Source: JACCTH01 sp050741915 (GTDB lineage: Bacteria > Actinomycetota > Acidimicrobiia > Spongiisociales > ZC4RG35). From it: 23,310 nt of DNA. Every line of letters begins with the position of its first letter. Positions within the stretch are counted from its first letter, which is position 1. Below, one piece after another: positions 14,939 through 21,995 of this stretch. The stretch covers positions 1-23,310 of the forward strand of contig JBOGEX010000004.1 of NCBI GenBank assembly GCA_050741915.1, given 5' to 3'. The translations under genes were made by a program, and so were the position numbers. The notes beneath the pieces were generated by a model. The model was not told the origin of the DNA. It was given only the letters and a program-made list of their open reading frames with translations, and ran no database searches.

Positions 14939-14971
14939 GTAAATGAGGACCCTATTCGGATCCTCATTTAC
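14939..14971. terminator. Strong hairpin closing the HET-C operon
   Basis: GTAAATGAGGA and TCCTCATTTAC form a perfect 11-bp stem around an 11-base loop, starting 19 bases after the stop of the SMR-like gene. No T run follows (the next bases are C-rich), so it may act as a bidirectional or factor-assisted terminator, or as a 3'-end stabiliser. Confidence 0.6.
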
Positions 14972-14982
14972 CGCCCCACCCC

Positions 14983-15044
14983 CTACTTGTCCCGGCACTA
15001 CCCAGGGCGGTTGACCCCGAGAGCCCCACGGCGGGAACAAGTAG
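14983..15044. repeat. Long-range inverted repeat between the two central units
   Basis: CTACTTGTCCCG (14983-14994) pairs with CGGGAACAAGTAG (15032-15044) with a single bulged base, enclosing 37 bases. It sits between the operon terminator and the convergent subtilase gene. It might extend the termination structure or be a boundary element; nothing in the sequence decides. Confidence 0.45.
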
Positions 15045-15057
15045 ATAGAGGGCCGTG

Positions 15058-15079
15058 GAAGCCATTTGATACAGGCTTC
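15058..15079 (-). terminator. Small hairpin downstream of the subtilase gene
   Basis: GAAGCC and GGCTTC form a 6-bp stem around a 10-base AT-rich loop, about 40 bases beyond the subtilase stop. The stem is short and no T run follows on the minus strand, so it is only a candidate terminator. Confidence 0.3.
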
Positions 15080-15119
15080 TTGTCAGCCGGAGTAGACCCG
15101 GACCGTCGGACTGGAAGCA

Positions 15120-16442
15120 TCAGACGATATTGAAAACGATCCCGAGATCTGGCAGGCGGAAGTGCTCCCAGCCCAGGAGGCGTTGCGCGGCCGCCGCCGC
15201 CGATCCGCCGTAACGAAGCAAGTCCGCAGCGATGGCAGCCGCCACCTTGGGCGCGGCGAAGGAGGTGCCAGACCACGTTGCCCATCCTTCGAATCGATCA
15301 GGGTCGGTGCCGTCGGCGCCGCCGGCTGGACCGTCATGCCAGACGAACGTGCTGTGAACGTCAACACCCGGCGCGCATGCGTCGACCCAGGGCCCGAAAT
15401 TAGAGAACCAAGCCTTCCCCGCACAATCAAGCGCCGCCACGGCGATGACACCCGGCAGGGCGGCGGGCCAGGAGGGTCGGCAACTTCCGTCGTTACCAGC
15501 TGAAGCCACTACGACTGCGCCTTTTGCCTGTACGGCACTGATGGCGTTAGCCAAGGTGATCGGCCGTTCGTCGTTTTCGGTGTATCCCCCAAATGAGAGG
15601 TTGAGGACGTCGGGCTCGACCCGATCCAGCAGTTGCTTGATTCCCAGGGCAACCTCGAAGTCGTCTCCGTCACCGAAGCTCGAGAGCACGCCCTCAATGT
15701 GGATCTCCGACTGTGGGACCAGGCGACGGATGATTCCGGCGATGAAGGTGCCGTGGCCCGCTACCCGGTCAAGCATGCCATCGCCGTCGACGTCGAGGTT
15801 GTCCTCGTCGACTGGAGTGATGACATCGTTTCCCGATGACCAGTTGGGCTGGACGACGACATGCTGACGAAGGCGAGGATGGCGTGGCTGACCGTTCCCG
15901 GTCTCGAGCCCGGTGTCGAGCACAGCTACCTTGGCTACAGCCCCTGGTCGCCTGGTTTCCCACTCGGTCTTAGCTGGGGGAGCGAGCACGGCTGTGTTGA
16001 CTTGTGGGTTGCCCAGATACGTCGGGTTTCCCAAGTAGGTCGGGTTGCCGAGATAAGTCGGGTTTCCCAGGTAGGTCGGGTTGCCGAGATAAGTCGGGTT
16101 TCCCAGATAGGTCGGGTTTCCCAGATAGGTCGGGTTGGCGAGGAAGACGTGGTTCAACTGGACCTTGGCTCCGACTGCCCGAAGCCGCGACACCACGCCG
16201 ACCTCGTCATCTGTCTCGAATTTGGCGACGTCCCAGGCAACCGCAATCGGCTCTCGTCCCTTCAGCACCTCCGCAGCGGCACGCATGCCCTCTTCGGTCC
16301 AGGTCACCAATACTTCCCCGCCTCGATAAAAGGTTCCGCTCTCAGCGGAGAATCGGATATTTCCCTCCTCGAGACGGCGTTGTAGACGGCTGGCGTGATG
16401 GCGGATGGCCTCGATGAAGGGGTCATCTCCCGAAGTGACCAC
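15120..16442 (-). CDS. Intracellular subtilisin-like serine protease (S8) with hexapeptide repeats
   Basis: The 440-residue protein has an intact S8 triad: Asp176 in VAVLDTGLE, His230 in GHGTFIAGI and Ser394 in WSGTSFAAPKVAAA, with Asn317 in VVASAGNDGS completing the oxyanion hole. Residues 1-100 form a mixed helix-strand domain (RRLEEGNIRFSAESGTFYRG, then IAVAWDVAKFETDDEVGVVS) that may be a non-secreted prodomain. Between it and the catalytic domain, residues 104-145 are seven exact PTYLGN copies. An acidic loop DEDNLDVDGDGMLDRV just before the His motif resembles a calcium site. No signal peptide is present. GTG 16442 is supported by GAGGAG six bases upstream. It is divergent from the TPR-CHAT gene across 111 bp, so the two are likely co-regulated. 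The substrate is unknown. Confidence 0.9.
   Translation of the reverse strand: MVTSGDDPFIEAIRHHASRLQRRLEEGNIRFSAESGTFYRGGEVLVTWTEEGMRAAAEVLKGREPIAVAWDVAKFETDDEVGVVSRLRAVGAKVQLNHVFLANPTYLGNPTYLGNPTYLGNPTYLGNPTYLGNPTYLGNPTYLGNPQVNTAVLAPPAKTEWETRRPGAVAKVAVLDTGLETGNGQPRHPRLRQHVVVQPNWSSGNDVITPVDEDNLDVDGDGMLDRVAGHGTFIAGIIRRLVPQSEIHIEGVLSSFGDGDDFEVALGIKQLLDRVEPDVLNLSFGGYTENDERPITLANAISAVQAKGAVVVASAGNDGSCRPSWPAALPGVIAVAALDCAGKAWFSNFGPWVDACAPGVDVHSTFVWHDGPAGGADGTDPDRFEGWATWSGTSFAAPKVAAAIAADLLRYGGSAAAAAQRLLGWEHFRLPDLGIVFNIV
16008..16133. repeat. Seven tandem 18-bp units encoding PTYLGN
   Basis: Seven contiguous 18-bp units encode the hexapeptide PTYLGN in the subtilase gene (minus strand). All seven copies are identical as protein. 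At DNA level there are five unit sequences, and every difference is synonymous (Thr ACG/ACC/ACT, Tyr TAT/TAC, Leu CTG/CTC/TTG, Gly GGC/GGA). Copies 3 and 5 are identical, as are 6 and 7, which hints at expansion in blocks followed by drift under selection for the peptide. Confidence 0.95.
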
Positions 16443-16553
16443 GATGTACTCCTCGCTCTTCTACCGGTTGTTGGTGTCTGCCTATCAGATTTAGGCCCCG
16501 GCTCCCAAATACATCCCGGTGTCGGACCGCGTTTGTGAGCGTACGATTGATCG
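16443..16553. promoter_or_regulatory. Divergent promoter region of subtilase and TPR-CHAT genes
   Basis: This 111-bp interval separates two divergent starts. A -10-like TACGAT (16542-16547) precedes GTG 16554 by six bases, suggesting a leaderless TPR-CHAT message. The subtilase side has a ribosome site at 16449-16454. The hexamer GGTGTC occurs twice in the same orientation about 46 bases apart and could be a shared -35 or regulator site. The adjacent ECF sigma factor is a natural candidate to read one or both promoters; this is inference. Confidence 0.4.
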
Positions 16554-19193
16554 GTGACGCGGTCTTCGGCCGAGATTCTGGGCCAGCGGGCGGTTGATTT
16601 GGTCCAGGCGGAGCCGCTGGAAGCCGAGCGATTAGCGAAGGTGGTTCTGGCCGAAGCGTCGGCTTCGTTGGAAAGCCAGGCCACGGCCCGGTGGGCCCTA
16701 GGGCTGGTGGATCGGGAGCGTGACCACTTGGTCGAGGCCAAAATGCACTTCGAGCACGCACTTCGGCTCGCCCGAGAGGCCAGCAAGCGCACCCTCGCGG
16801 CGCGGATCTTGAGCAGCCAGGCGCTGGCGCTCGCCTATCTAGGCGATCACGAAGGAGCTTTGGTCGTTTCAGAGCGGGCGGCCACCAGCTTGCGAGGGGT
16901 AGACGCCGCTCGAAATCGGATGCAGCAGGGCTTAATTCTGCAGCGGACCGGCGACTTTCACCGCGCCCTGGATGCGTACCGCATCGCCCTTTCCGGGTTA
17001 AGGCGAGCAGGGGACGAGATCGCAGAGGTGCGGCTTCGACTCAATCGATCAGTCATCCACACCTACCGCGGCGATCTCGGCTTGGCCCTGGCGGATCTGG
17101 AACGAGCTATGGCCATCGCTCGCCGCAATGAGCAGTATCTTCAGGTGGCCGCCTGCTCCCACAACCTCGGTTGGGTCCACGGGAGACGAGGCGACATCCC
17201 GAAGGCGTTGGAAATGTTCGATCTTGCCGAAGCGGCGTACCTGGAGGTGGAGACCGGTGCCGGGCGTCCGGCAGTTCTAGCGATCGACCGCGCCGAAGTG
17301 CTGGCTGCCGCCGGATTGCTCGAAGAGGCGCAGGAGCAAGCCCTGGCCGGGGTGGCGACTCTCTCTGCAGGTGACAATGCTCTCGACCTCGCAGAAGCGC
17401 GTCTTCTGGCGGCGCGAATAGCTATCGCTCGGGAGGACACCGAAAGTGCCCGCCGCTTGGCCTTGGCAGCCGAGGCCGCCTTCCGCCAACAGGGACGGAG
17501 CGGATGGGAGTTGCAGGCGCAGTGGCTTCTCCAGCGAGCAGGGGTCCCTTCCGGCGACGGAGTCCTTGCCTTGGAACGATCCGAGGCGCTGGTGGCCCGG
17601 CTGCGGAATCTGGGTTGGGATGTCGAAGCCGCACAGGCGGAGTTCGAGACTGGACGGCTGGCGATTGCGGTCGGGAACCATCCGCTAGGGAACCGATTGT
17701 TGGAAGAAACGATCGCCCATTCTCGCAAGGGAACCGTTGTGGCGCGGGCGCAAGGTCATCATGCCTCGGCTTTACTGGCCATGTCGCTTGGCGATCGCAA
17801 AGGGGCGAAGGCGGCGATCGGCCGGGCCCTCCGCTTGCTCGTGGAGTACCGGTCCACCTTTGGATCGGCCGAGCTCCGAGCGCAGGCCACGACTGCCAGT
17901 CGGGCGATAGCCGGTCTGTCCTTGAGTCTGGCGATGGACACGGGCCGGGCCTGGGGTGTGATGACAGCAGTCGACTCTTGGCGAGCCATCGCTATGCAAT
18001 TGCCCGCGGTTCGCCCCCCGCGGGATCGTGACCTCGCCGACCTGCTCACCGCGCTGCGCCGACTCGAGGCCGAAGTGGCCGAGGCCACGGCCCAGGCAAA
18101 GCCAACAGCGACCCTGCACGCCGAACGCGCTGAACTCGAGCGATCGATTCGATACCGGGCTCTTCGCACCCGCGGCGAAGGTCAGTTCGAACCGGTCCGG
18201 CTTGACCGAAAGGAGCTAGCCGATCGGCTGGGAGACACCGCGCTTGTGGCCTTCTTTGAATACAGAGGCGACCTCGGGGCGGTGAACATGACGGGTGGTC
18301 GCCTGCGAACCGCAATCCTCGGATCGTTGCCGCCTTTGGTCGAGGATGTCCAATCGAGCGTGTTCGCTCTGAATCGTCTAGCCGTTGGCCGGGGTTCGGT
18401 TGCTTCCCTGGAGGCGGCGGCAGGATTGCTCGATGGCGGAGGAAAGTCGCTCTCTCGGCGGTTGATCGAGCCCATGCCCGAATTGGGCAACAGACCGTTG
18501 GTAATAGTTCCCACGGGCATCTTGCACCGACTGCCCTGGTCGACCCTGCCTGCTTTGCGGTCCCGCCCAGTGACCGTTGCTCCCTCGATAGCGGTGTGGA
18601 TGCGGGCCTCGTCCCATTGGACGCGGATCGGGGCAGACAGCCAGGCTCTATTGGCCTGTGGCCCCGGGCTGGAGGGAGCCAATCGCGAGGTTCGGGTGCT
18701 CGCCCGTCGTTATCGCAACCACAAGCTCCTCACCGGGAATCGCGCCACCGGCAAGGCCCTGGCGGACGGCTTAAGGGGAGCCGAAATAGCTCATGTCGCG
18801 GCCCATGGAACTTTTCGCACCGACAACCCCCTCTTCTCCTCCCTCGCCATGGCCGACGGTCCTCTGACTGTTTACGATCTCGAGGAGATCCGACGTCCGC
18901 CCCGATTGATGGTCCTCCCGGCTTGCGACGTGGCCGTGAGCAATGTCCTGGTTGGCGATGAGCTCCTGGGGCTGGCGACTGCCCTGCTGCGACTGGGCTC
19001 GTCGTCCTTGGTGGCGCCGGTGGTTCCCGTGCCGGATGGGGCCACATTTGACCTTATGCAGGCATTCCACCGCGAGTTGCTTCGGGGATCGAAGCCGAGC
19101 GAGGCGCTGGCGGTGGTCACCGATGTAGCAACGGCCACAGGGCCGGCTGCTCTGGCAGCCCGCTCGGCCTTCGTGGCCCTGGGCGCGGGGTGA
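16554..19193 (+). CDS. TPR-CHAT protease (caspase-like)
   Basis: The 879-residue protein starts with repeated paired helices at about residues 45-430. Examples are ALGLVDRERDHLVEAKMHFE, LGDHEGALVVSERAATSL, RTGDFHRALDAYRIALSGLR, YRGDLGLALADLERAMAIAR and RRGDIPKALEMFDLAEAAY, spaced as in TPR arrays. A linker with coiled-coil character follows (RLEAEVAEATAQAKPTATLH). The C-terminal 290 residues are a CHAT domain with the catalytic dyad His751 (HVAAHGTF) and Cys791 (MVLPACDVAVSN), followed by GDELLGLATALLRLGSSSLV, typical of the family. CHAT enzymes are clan CD cysteine proteases, and their TPR region usually senses or docks partners. The GTG start lacks a ribosome site and has a close -10 box. 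The ECF sigma gene follows after 48 bases. The likely target is a local protein, perhaps the 151-residue partner. Confidence 0.9.
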   Translation: MTRSSAEILGQRAVDLVQAEPLEAERLAKVVLAEASASLESQATARWALGLVDRERDHLVEAKMHFEHALRLAREASKRTLAARILSSQALALAYLGDHEGALVVSERAATSLRGVDAARNRMQQGLILQRTGDFHRALDAYRIALSGLRRAGDEIAEVRLRLNRSVIHTYRGDLGLALADLERAMAIARRNEQYLQVAACSHNLGWVHGRRGDIPKALEMFDLAEAAYLEVETGAGRPAVLAIDRAEVLAAAGLLEEAQEQALAGVATLSAGDNALDLAEARLLAARIAIAREDTESARRLALAAEAAFRQQGRSGWELQAQWLLQRAGVPSGDGVLALERSEALVARLRNLGWDVEAAQAEFETGRLAIAVGNHPLGNRLLEETIAHSRKGTVVARAQGHHASALLAMSLGDRKGAKAAIGRALRLLVEYRSTFGSAELRAQATTASRAIAGLSLSLAMDTGRAWGVMTAVDSWRAIAMQLPAVRPPRDRDLADLLTALRRLEAEVAEATAQAKPTATLHAERAELERSIRYRALRTRGEGQFEPVRLDRKELADRLGDTALVAFFEYRGDLGAVNMTGGRLRTAILGSLPPLVEDVQSSVFALNRLAVGRGSVASLEAAAGLLDGGGKSLSRRLIEPMPELGNRPLVIVPTGILHRLPWSTLPALRSRPVTVAPSIAVWMRASSHWTRIGADSQALLACGPGLEGANREVRVLARRYRNHKLLTGNRATGKALADGLRGAEIAHVAAHGTFRTDNPLFSSLAMADGPLTVYDLEEIRRPPRLMVLPACDVAVSNVLVGDELLGLATALLRLGSSSLVAPVVPVPDGATFDLMQAFHRELLRGSKPSEALAVVTDVATATGPAALAARSAFVALGAG

Positions 19194-19241
19194 CGGTCGC
19201 GGGAAAGTCATGTATTTCCTGCAGCCCGGAGGGGTCAATTA

Positions 19242-19862
19242 GTGGTGGCACTTGACGTCTCGCCGGTCAAGCAAAGGCATCTAGCTTGTCTGCTTGTGAG
19301 CGAGGCGGCCTTAGGCGAGCTGTTGGCTCGTGCGGCGGCTGGCGACCGATCGGCATGGGAGACCATCGTCGATCGGTACCACCGCCTGGTCTGGTCGGTC
19401 GTGCGCGCCTATCGCCTCGACGATGCCTCGGCCGCCGACGTATGTCAGACAGTCTGGGAGCGCCTCGTGACTCACCTTGATCGAATTCGCGATCCCAACC
19501 GCCTGCCGGCGTGGCTGGCGACCACGGCCAAGCACGAGGCGTTGCGGGTTCTCGGCCAGCTGCGGCGCAGCGTGCCGAGCGAGATCCCCGACGAGGCAGC
19601 AGACAGGATCGCCATCGGATTCGAAGAGATGGTGATCGAAAGCGAAACCGCCCGGGCGGCCTTTCGGGCCTTTCGCCGCCTGCCGCCGGACTCCCAGCAT
19701 TTCCTCCGACTTCTATGCACCGATCCGCCGCTCGACTACCAGGCAATCGCGGAGATGGTCGGACGACCGATAGGAAGCATCGGCCCGACCCGACAGCGGA
19801 TTTTGGACAAGCTTCGCAAACTCATGAATGAAGACATGCTGCACGACAGGGGCGGCAAATGA
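19242..19862 (+). CDS. ECF-type sigma-70 factor
   Basis: The product is 206 residues. Region 2 (about residues 28-105) has RSAWETIVDRYHRLVWSVVR, DASAADVCQTVWERLVTHLD and DPNRLPAWLATTAKHEALRV, with the Trp/Leu-rich promoter-melting segment of ECF factors. Region 4 (about 150-200) has PLDYQAIAEMVGRPIGSIGP followed by TRQRILDKLRKL, a helix-turn-helix for the -35 element. It would direct RNA polymerase to a small set of promoters. GTG 19242 is chosen because GGAGGGG lies seven bases upstream; a second start at GTG 19296 would remove 18 non-conserved residues. No anti-sigma membrane protein follows. Instead the 151-residue gene overlaps by ATGA. Cluster with TPR-CHAT suggests control by proteolysis. 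Confidence 0.88.
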   Translation: MVALDVSPVKQRHLACLLVSEAALGELLARAAAGDRSAWETIVDRYHRLVWSVVRAYRLDDASAADVCQTVWERLVTHLDRIRDPNRLPAWLATTAKHEALRVLGQLRRSVPSEIPDEAADRIAIGFEEMVIESETARAAFRAFRRLPPDSQHFLRLLCTDPPLDYQAIAEMVGRPIGSIGPTRQRILDKLRKLMNEDMLHDRGGK

Positions 19863-20314
19863 CCTCCAACGAGACTGACAGTCGCCTGCTCGACGATTTG
19901 GCCGAGGCATTTGCGGCGGCGGACCCGATGCCCGATCACGTATTCGTCGCGGCCAAGGAAGCGATCTTTTGGCGAACCATCGACGCCGAGTTGGCCGAGC
20001 TGGTCTTCGACTCCTCTGCCGAGACGCTCTCAACTGTCCGCGGCCCCCGGGCTGCCCGGCAGGTCACGTTTCGATCACCCGGAATCGAAATCGAGATCAT
20101 GCTCACGGCCGACGGCCAACGCCGTCTCGTTGGCCAGCTTGTTCCACCCCAGGAGGCCGAGGTCGAGCTGCGCTTCGACCACGAGACCCGTACTGCCTCA
20201 ACCGACCGGTTGGGAAGGTTTTTCTTCGACAACCTCCAAGTCGGACAAATCCAGCTCAGGATCCATCCCGTAGCGGGCACGCTGGTTGTCACTGACTGGC
20301 TGAGCGTTAGCTAG
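19859..20314 (+). CDS. Sigma-coupled 151-residue protein, candidate sigma partner or CHAT substrate
   Basis: The start overlaps the sigma stop as ATGA, so the two proteins are probably made in similar amounts. Residues 1-55 are acidic and helical (LLDDLAEAFAAADPMPDHVF, then EAIFWRTIDAELAELVFDS). The rest looks beta-rich, with RQVTFRSPGIEIEIMLTAD, RRLVGQLVPPQEAEVELRFD and DRLGRFFFDNLQVGQIQLRI. The pattern is familiar to me from small proteins next to CHAT and ECF sigma genes in Actinomycetota, which have no assigned function. No membrane segment or zinc-binding anti-sigma motif is seen. A helical N-terminus that binds sigma plus a beta domain that reports on a signal is a reasonable model but is inference. 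Confidence 0.78.
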   Translation: MTSNETDSRLLDDLAEAFAAADPMPDHVFVAAKEAIFWRTIDAELAELVFDSSAETLSTVRGPRAARQVTFRSPGIEIEIMLTADGQRRLVGQLVPPQEAEVELRFDHETRTASTDRLGRFFFDNLQVGQIQLRIHPVAGTLVVTDWLSVS

Positions 20315-20387
20315 CTCGAGCACCCAGGTCAGGAAGCGGGTCGCCCCGTTTGACCGGTAGTCGATAGTGGTGAAAGGTGACTGCCTG

Positions 20388-20458
20388 ACGGGACCGTCAT
20401 CGGGTCCAGCGAAGTACCCGTCGATCGAGGTGGTGATCGAAGCGACAATTCGGCCCAT
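20388..20458 (-). pseudogene. 5' fragment of a RibD C-terminal-type reductase gene
   Basis: A good ribosome site (GGAAGG) precedes ATG 20458, and the product begins GRIVASITTSIDGYFAGPDD, the standard N-terminus of this reductase family. After about 23 codons the resemblance ends. The open frame then runs into sequence antisense to the 151-residue gene. The remaining 85-90% of the domain is missing. The fragment is divergent from DUF2277 (20520), and a similar pairing of reductase and DUF2277 relics occurs at 7104-8420. Confidence 0.68.
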
Positions 20459-20519
20459 TTTCAACCTTCCTTCCGCGCTCGCATCGTAGGTTGCCAATGC
20501 CCGGGAATAACCTCGCTCC

Positions 20520-20789
20520 ATGTGCCGAAACATTCGTCCCCTCCACAACTTCGAGCCTCCGGCCTCCGATGACGAGATCTCCGACGCCGCCCTGCAGTTC
20601 GTCCGCAAGGTCAGTGGCTTCACCAAACCGTCGCAGGCCAACGAGGCGGCTTTCGAGCAAGCCGTGGCGGCCGTTACCGCAGCCACGCGGACCCTGGTCG
20701 ACTCCCTCGTGACGACCGCCACTCCCAAGAACCGCGAGGCCGAAGCGGCCAAAGCACGGGCTCGTTCCAGAGAGCGCTACGCCAGCTAG
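20520..20789 (+). CDS. DUF2277 protein
   Basis: The 89-residue protein matches DUF2277 throughout: CRNIRPLHNFEPPASDDEIS at the N-terminus, AALQFVRKVSGFTKPSQANE in the middle, then VTAATRTLVDSLVTTATPKN and a basic Glu/Ala/Arg tail. The CRNI start and the FVRKVSGF block are the family hallmarks. The function of DUF2277 is unknown. The frame is intact and starts 61 bases from the divergent reductase fragment. A truncated second copy is at 8328-8420. Confidence 0.88.
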   Translation: MCRNIRPLHNFEPPASDDEISDAALQFVRKVSGFTKPSQANEAAFEQAVAAVTAATRTLVDSLVTTATPKNREAEAAKARARSRERYAS

Positions 20790-20948
20790 CTAGCAAAACC
20801 GGTAAGTGACGAAGCAACTCTCGGATTTAGAAACTCCCCCCGAGGACCCGGCGCCACGTGTTGGCTAGTTGGGCGAACTCCGATCACGGCCGCTGACCCG
20901 GGAGCGGACAACCCGGGAATAATGGCCACCGATTAGGAAGGGGGCTCC

Positions 20949-21341
20949 GTGTCGGAAAACATTGGGTAAATGGATCCAGGCACACCTGGTTGTCCGGGAG
21001 AAGCGCGACCCGGCATTGGCAGCCAGTCTCTTCACGGCCGATGCCACCTATCGAGCGAACATTTTCGAGGATCCCCATCAGGGTCGCGCATGAGTTGAGG
21101 AGGACTGGCAATCCGTCACCAGCTCTCAGGATGACGTCCAAGTACGAATCGGAAAACCCTTTGCCGACGGCTCGCGGGTCGCCGTCGAGTTCTGGACCAC
21201 GATGCGAGTCGAAGGCGAGGAGACGACACTCCCTGGCTGCCTCCTGCTCGACTTCGCCGACAATGGGCTCAGTCGCCATCTCCGCGAGACTGGCACTTGG
21301 CTCCCGGACGCCAGGAGCCTCCGGACGGTTGGGGAACTTGA
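20949..21341 (+). pseudogene. SnoaL-like (NTF2-fold) protein, three lesions
   Basis: GTG 20949 follows a purine-rich ribosome site and reads SENIG, then breaks at a TAA. One base offset gives KWIQAHLVVREKRDPALAAS, then LFTADATYRANIFEDPHQGR and an in-frame TGA near 21090. The same frame continues VEEDWQSVTSSQDDVQVRIG, KPFADGSRVAVEFWTTMRVE and GEETTLPGCLLLDFADNGLS. Near 21285 it shifts to WHLAPGRQEPPDGWGT and TGA at 21339-21341. This is the order of a SnoaL-like NTF2-fold protein of about 130 residues, a family of small isomerases, hydrolases or binding proteins. Two frameshifts and one nonsense codon make it inactive. Confidence 0.75.
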
Positions 21342-21348
21342 GGTCAGT

Positions 21349-21374
21349 GCTACACCTCTATATAGAGGTGTAGC
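21349..21374. promoter_or_regulatory. Perfect 26-bp palindrome
   Basis: The half-site GCTACACCTCTAT is followed directly by its exact reverse complement, giving 26 bases of uninterrupted dyad symmetry with an AT-rich CTATATAG centre. No other perfect palindrome of this size was seen in the window. It lies just beyond the SnoaL-like pseudogene in a 151-bp gap without a gene. It could be a regulator operator, a partition or recombination site, or a cruciform-forming element. Confidence 0.85.
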
Positions 21375-21492
21375 GGCGTGCACCAGGCTTGTTCGCCGGT
21401 CAGTTCTTAGACATGTTCGCGGCGCATGGTCGTCTCGAGTCGCGTCTCGAGCCACTGGTTGACCATCCCAGCCGAGCCCGACCTTCGTCGAT

Positions 21493-21788
21493 TCACCGCT
21501 CTGCTTTCAGCACCTCCAGTCGAAGCCTGGCGGTGTCGCCGAGCTCGAGTTTCTCGGCGAAGCGGACGGCGTCTTTGATGGGGACGATGTAGCGGCCGTT
21601 CTTGGGCCAGAGTGCCGTCCTCCATTCGGTGCCTCCGATCCGGACCTTGGCCGGGATCATCCCCCATCCGTAGGTGACGAAGCTGGAAACGTCCTTGATC
21701 TCCTCGCATTGATCCTCGGGGACGGTGATGAAGTGAAAGGGGCGGGACCTCGCCAGTACCAGAGCTCGCCCGAGGACTCGAACTTCAC
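21493..21788 (-). pseudogene. DUF1905 protein, frameshifted
   Basis: From GTG 21788 the product reads KFESSGELWYWRGPAPF. In the GC run near 21735-21748 the sense moves one frame: HFITVPEDQCEEIKDVSSFV, YGWGMIPAKVRIGGTEWRTA, LWPKNGRYIVPIKDAVRFAE and LELGDTARLRLEV, stop at 21493-21495. This is the complete DUF1905 fold (W-WRG-APF-F-TVP, then VRIGGTEWRTALWPK and YIVPIK). The total length is not a multiple of three, consistent with one lost base. The break is in a homopolymer-like run, so a sequencing error is possible. Confidence 0.75.
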
Positions 21789-21830
21789 CGTGACCAGCCT
21801 ATGCCCCGATCAATTGGTGGTCGGCCTCGA

Positions 21831-21995
21831 TCAGTCGGGCGGAATCACCTTCGCCAGAGCCAGCACTTGTTCACGGCTGGTCTCCATGTTGTGCATGGTG
21901 CGACCGTGATCTTGGGCGGCGGCGACCACCTCGTCCTCTGTTCCTGAGACTTCCCATCCACATGCACAGGTCAGTGTCAGTTGCCTGGCGTTCAT
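21831..21995 (-). CDS. DUF1059-like small protein
   Basis: This 54-residue protein begins NARQLTLTCACGWEVSGTED and continues EVVAAAQDHGRTMHNMETSR. Cys10 and Cys12 together with His30 and His35 resemble the CGW and H-x4-H positions of DUF1059 proteins, which look like miniature metal-binding modules; metal binding is not established here. Its ATG overlaps the TGA of the upstream 162-residue gene, so the two are translated together. Function unknown. Confidence 0.72.
   Translation of the reverse strand: MNARQLTLTCACGWEVSGTEDEVVAAAQDHGRTMHNMETSREQVLALAKVIPPD

Noticed and set aside
16008..16133. Tandem 18-bp units looked at first like a short CRISPR-type or iteron array
   Set aside because: There are no spacers between units and all units lie in frame inside the subtilase gene, coding for one repeated hexapeptide with synonymous changes only.
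20309..20791. AGCTAGCT at both ends of the reductase fragment/DUF2277 stretch, resembling a target-site duplication
   Set aside because: The 8-mer is itself palindromic, each copy includes the ordinary Ser-stop ending of a gene, and no transposase or inverted ends are present between them.
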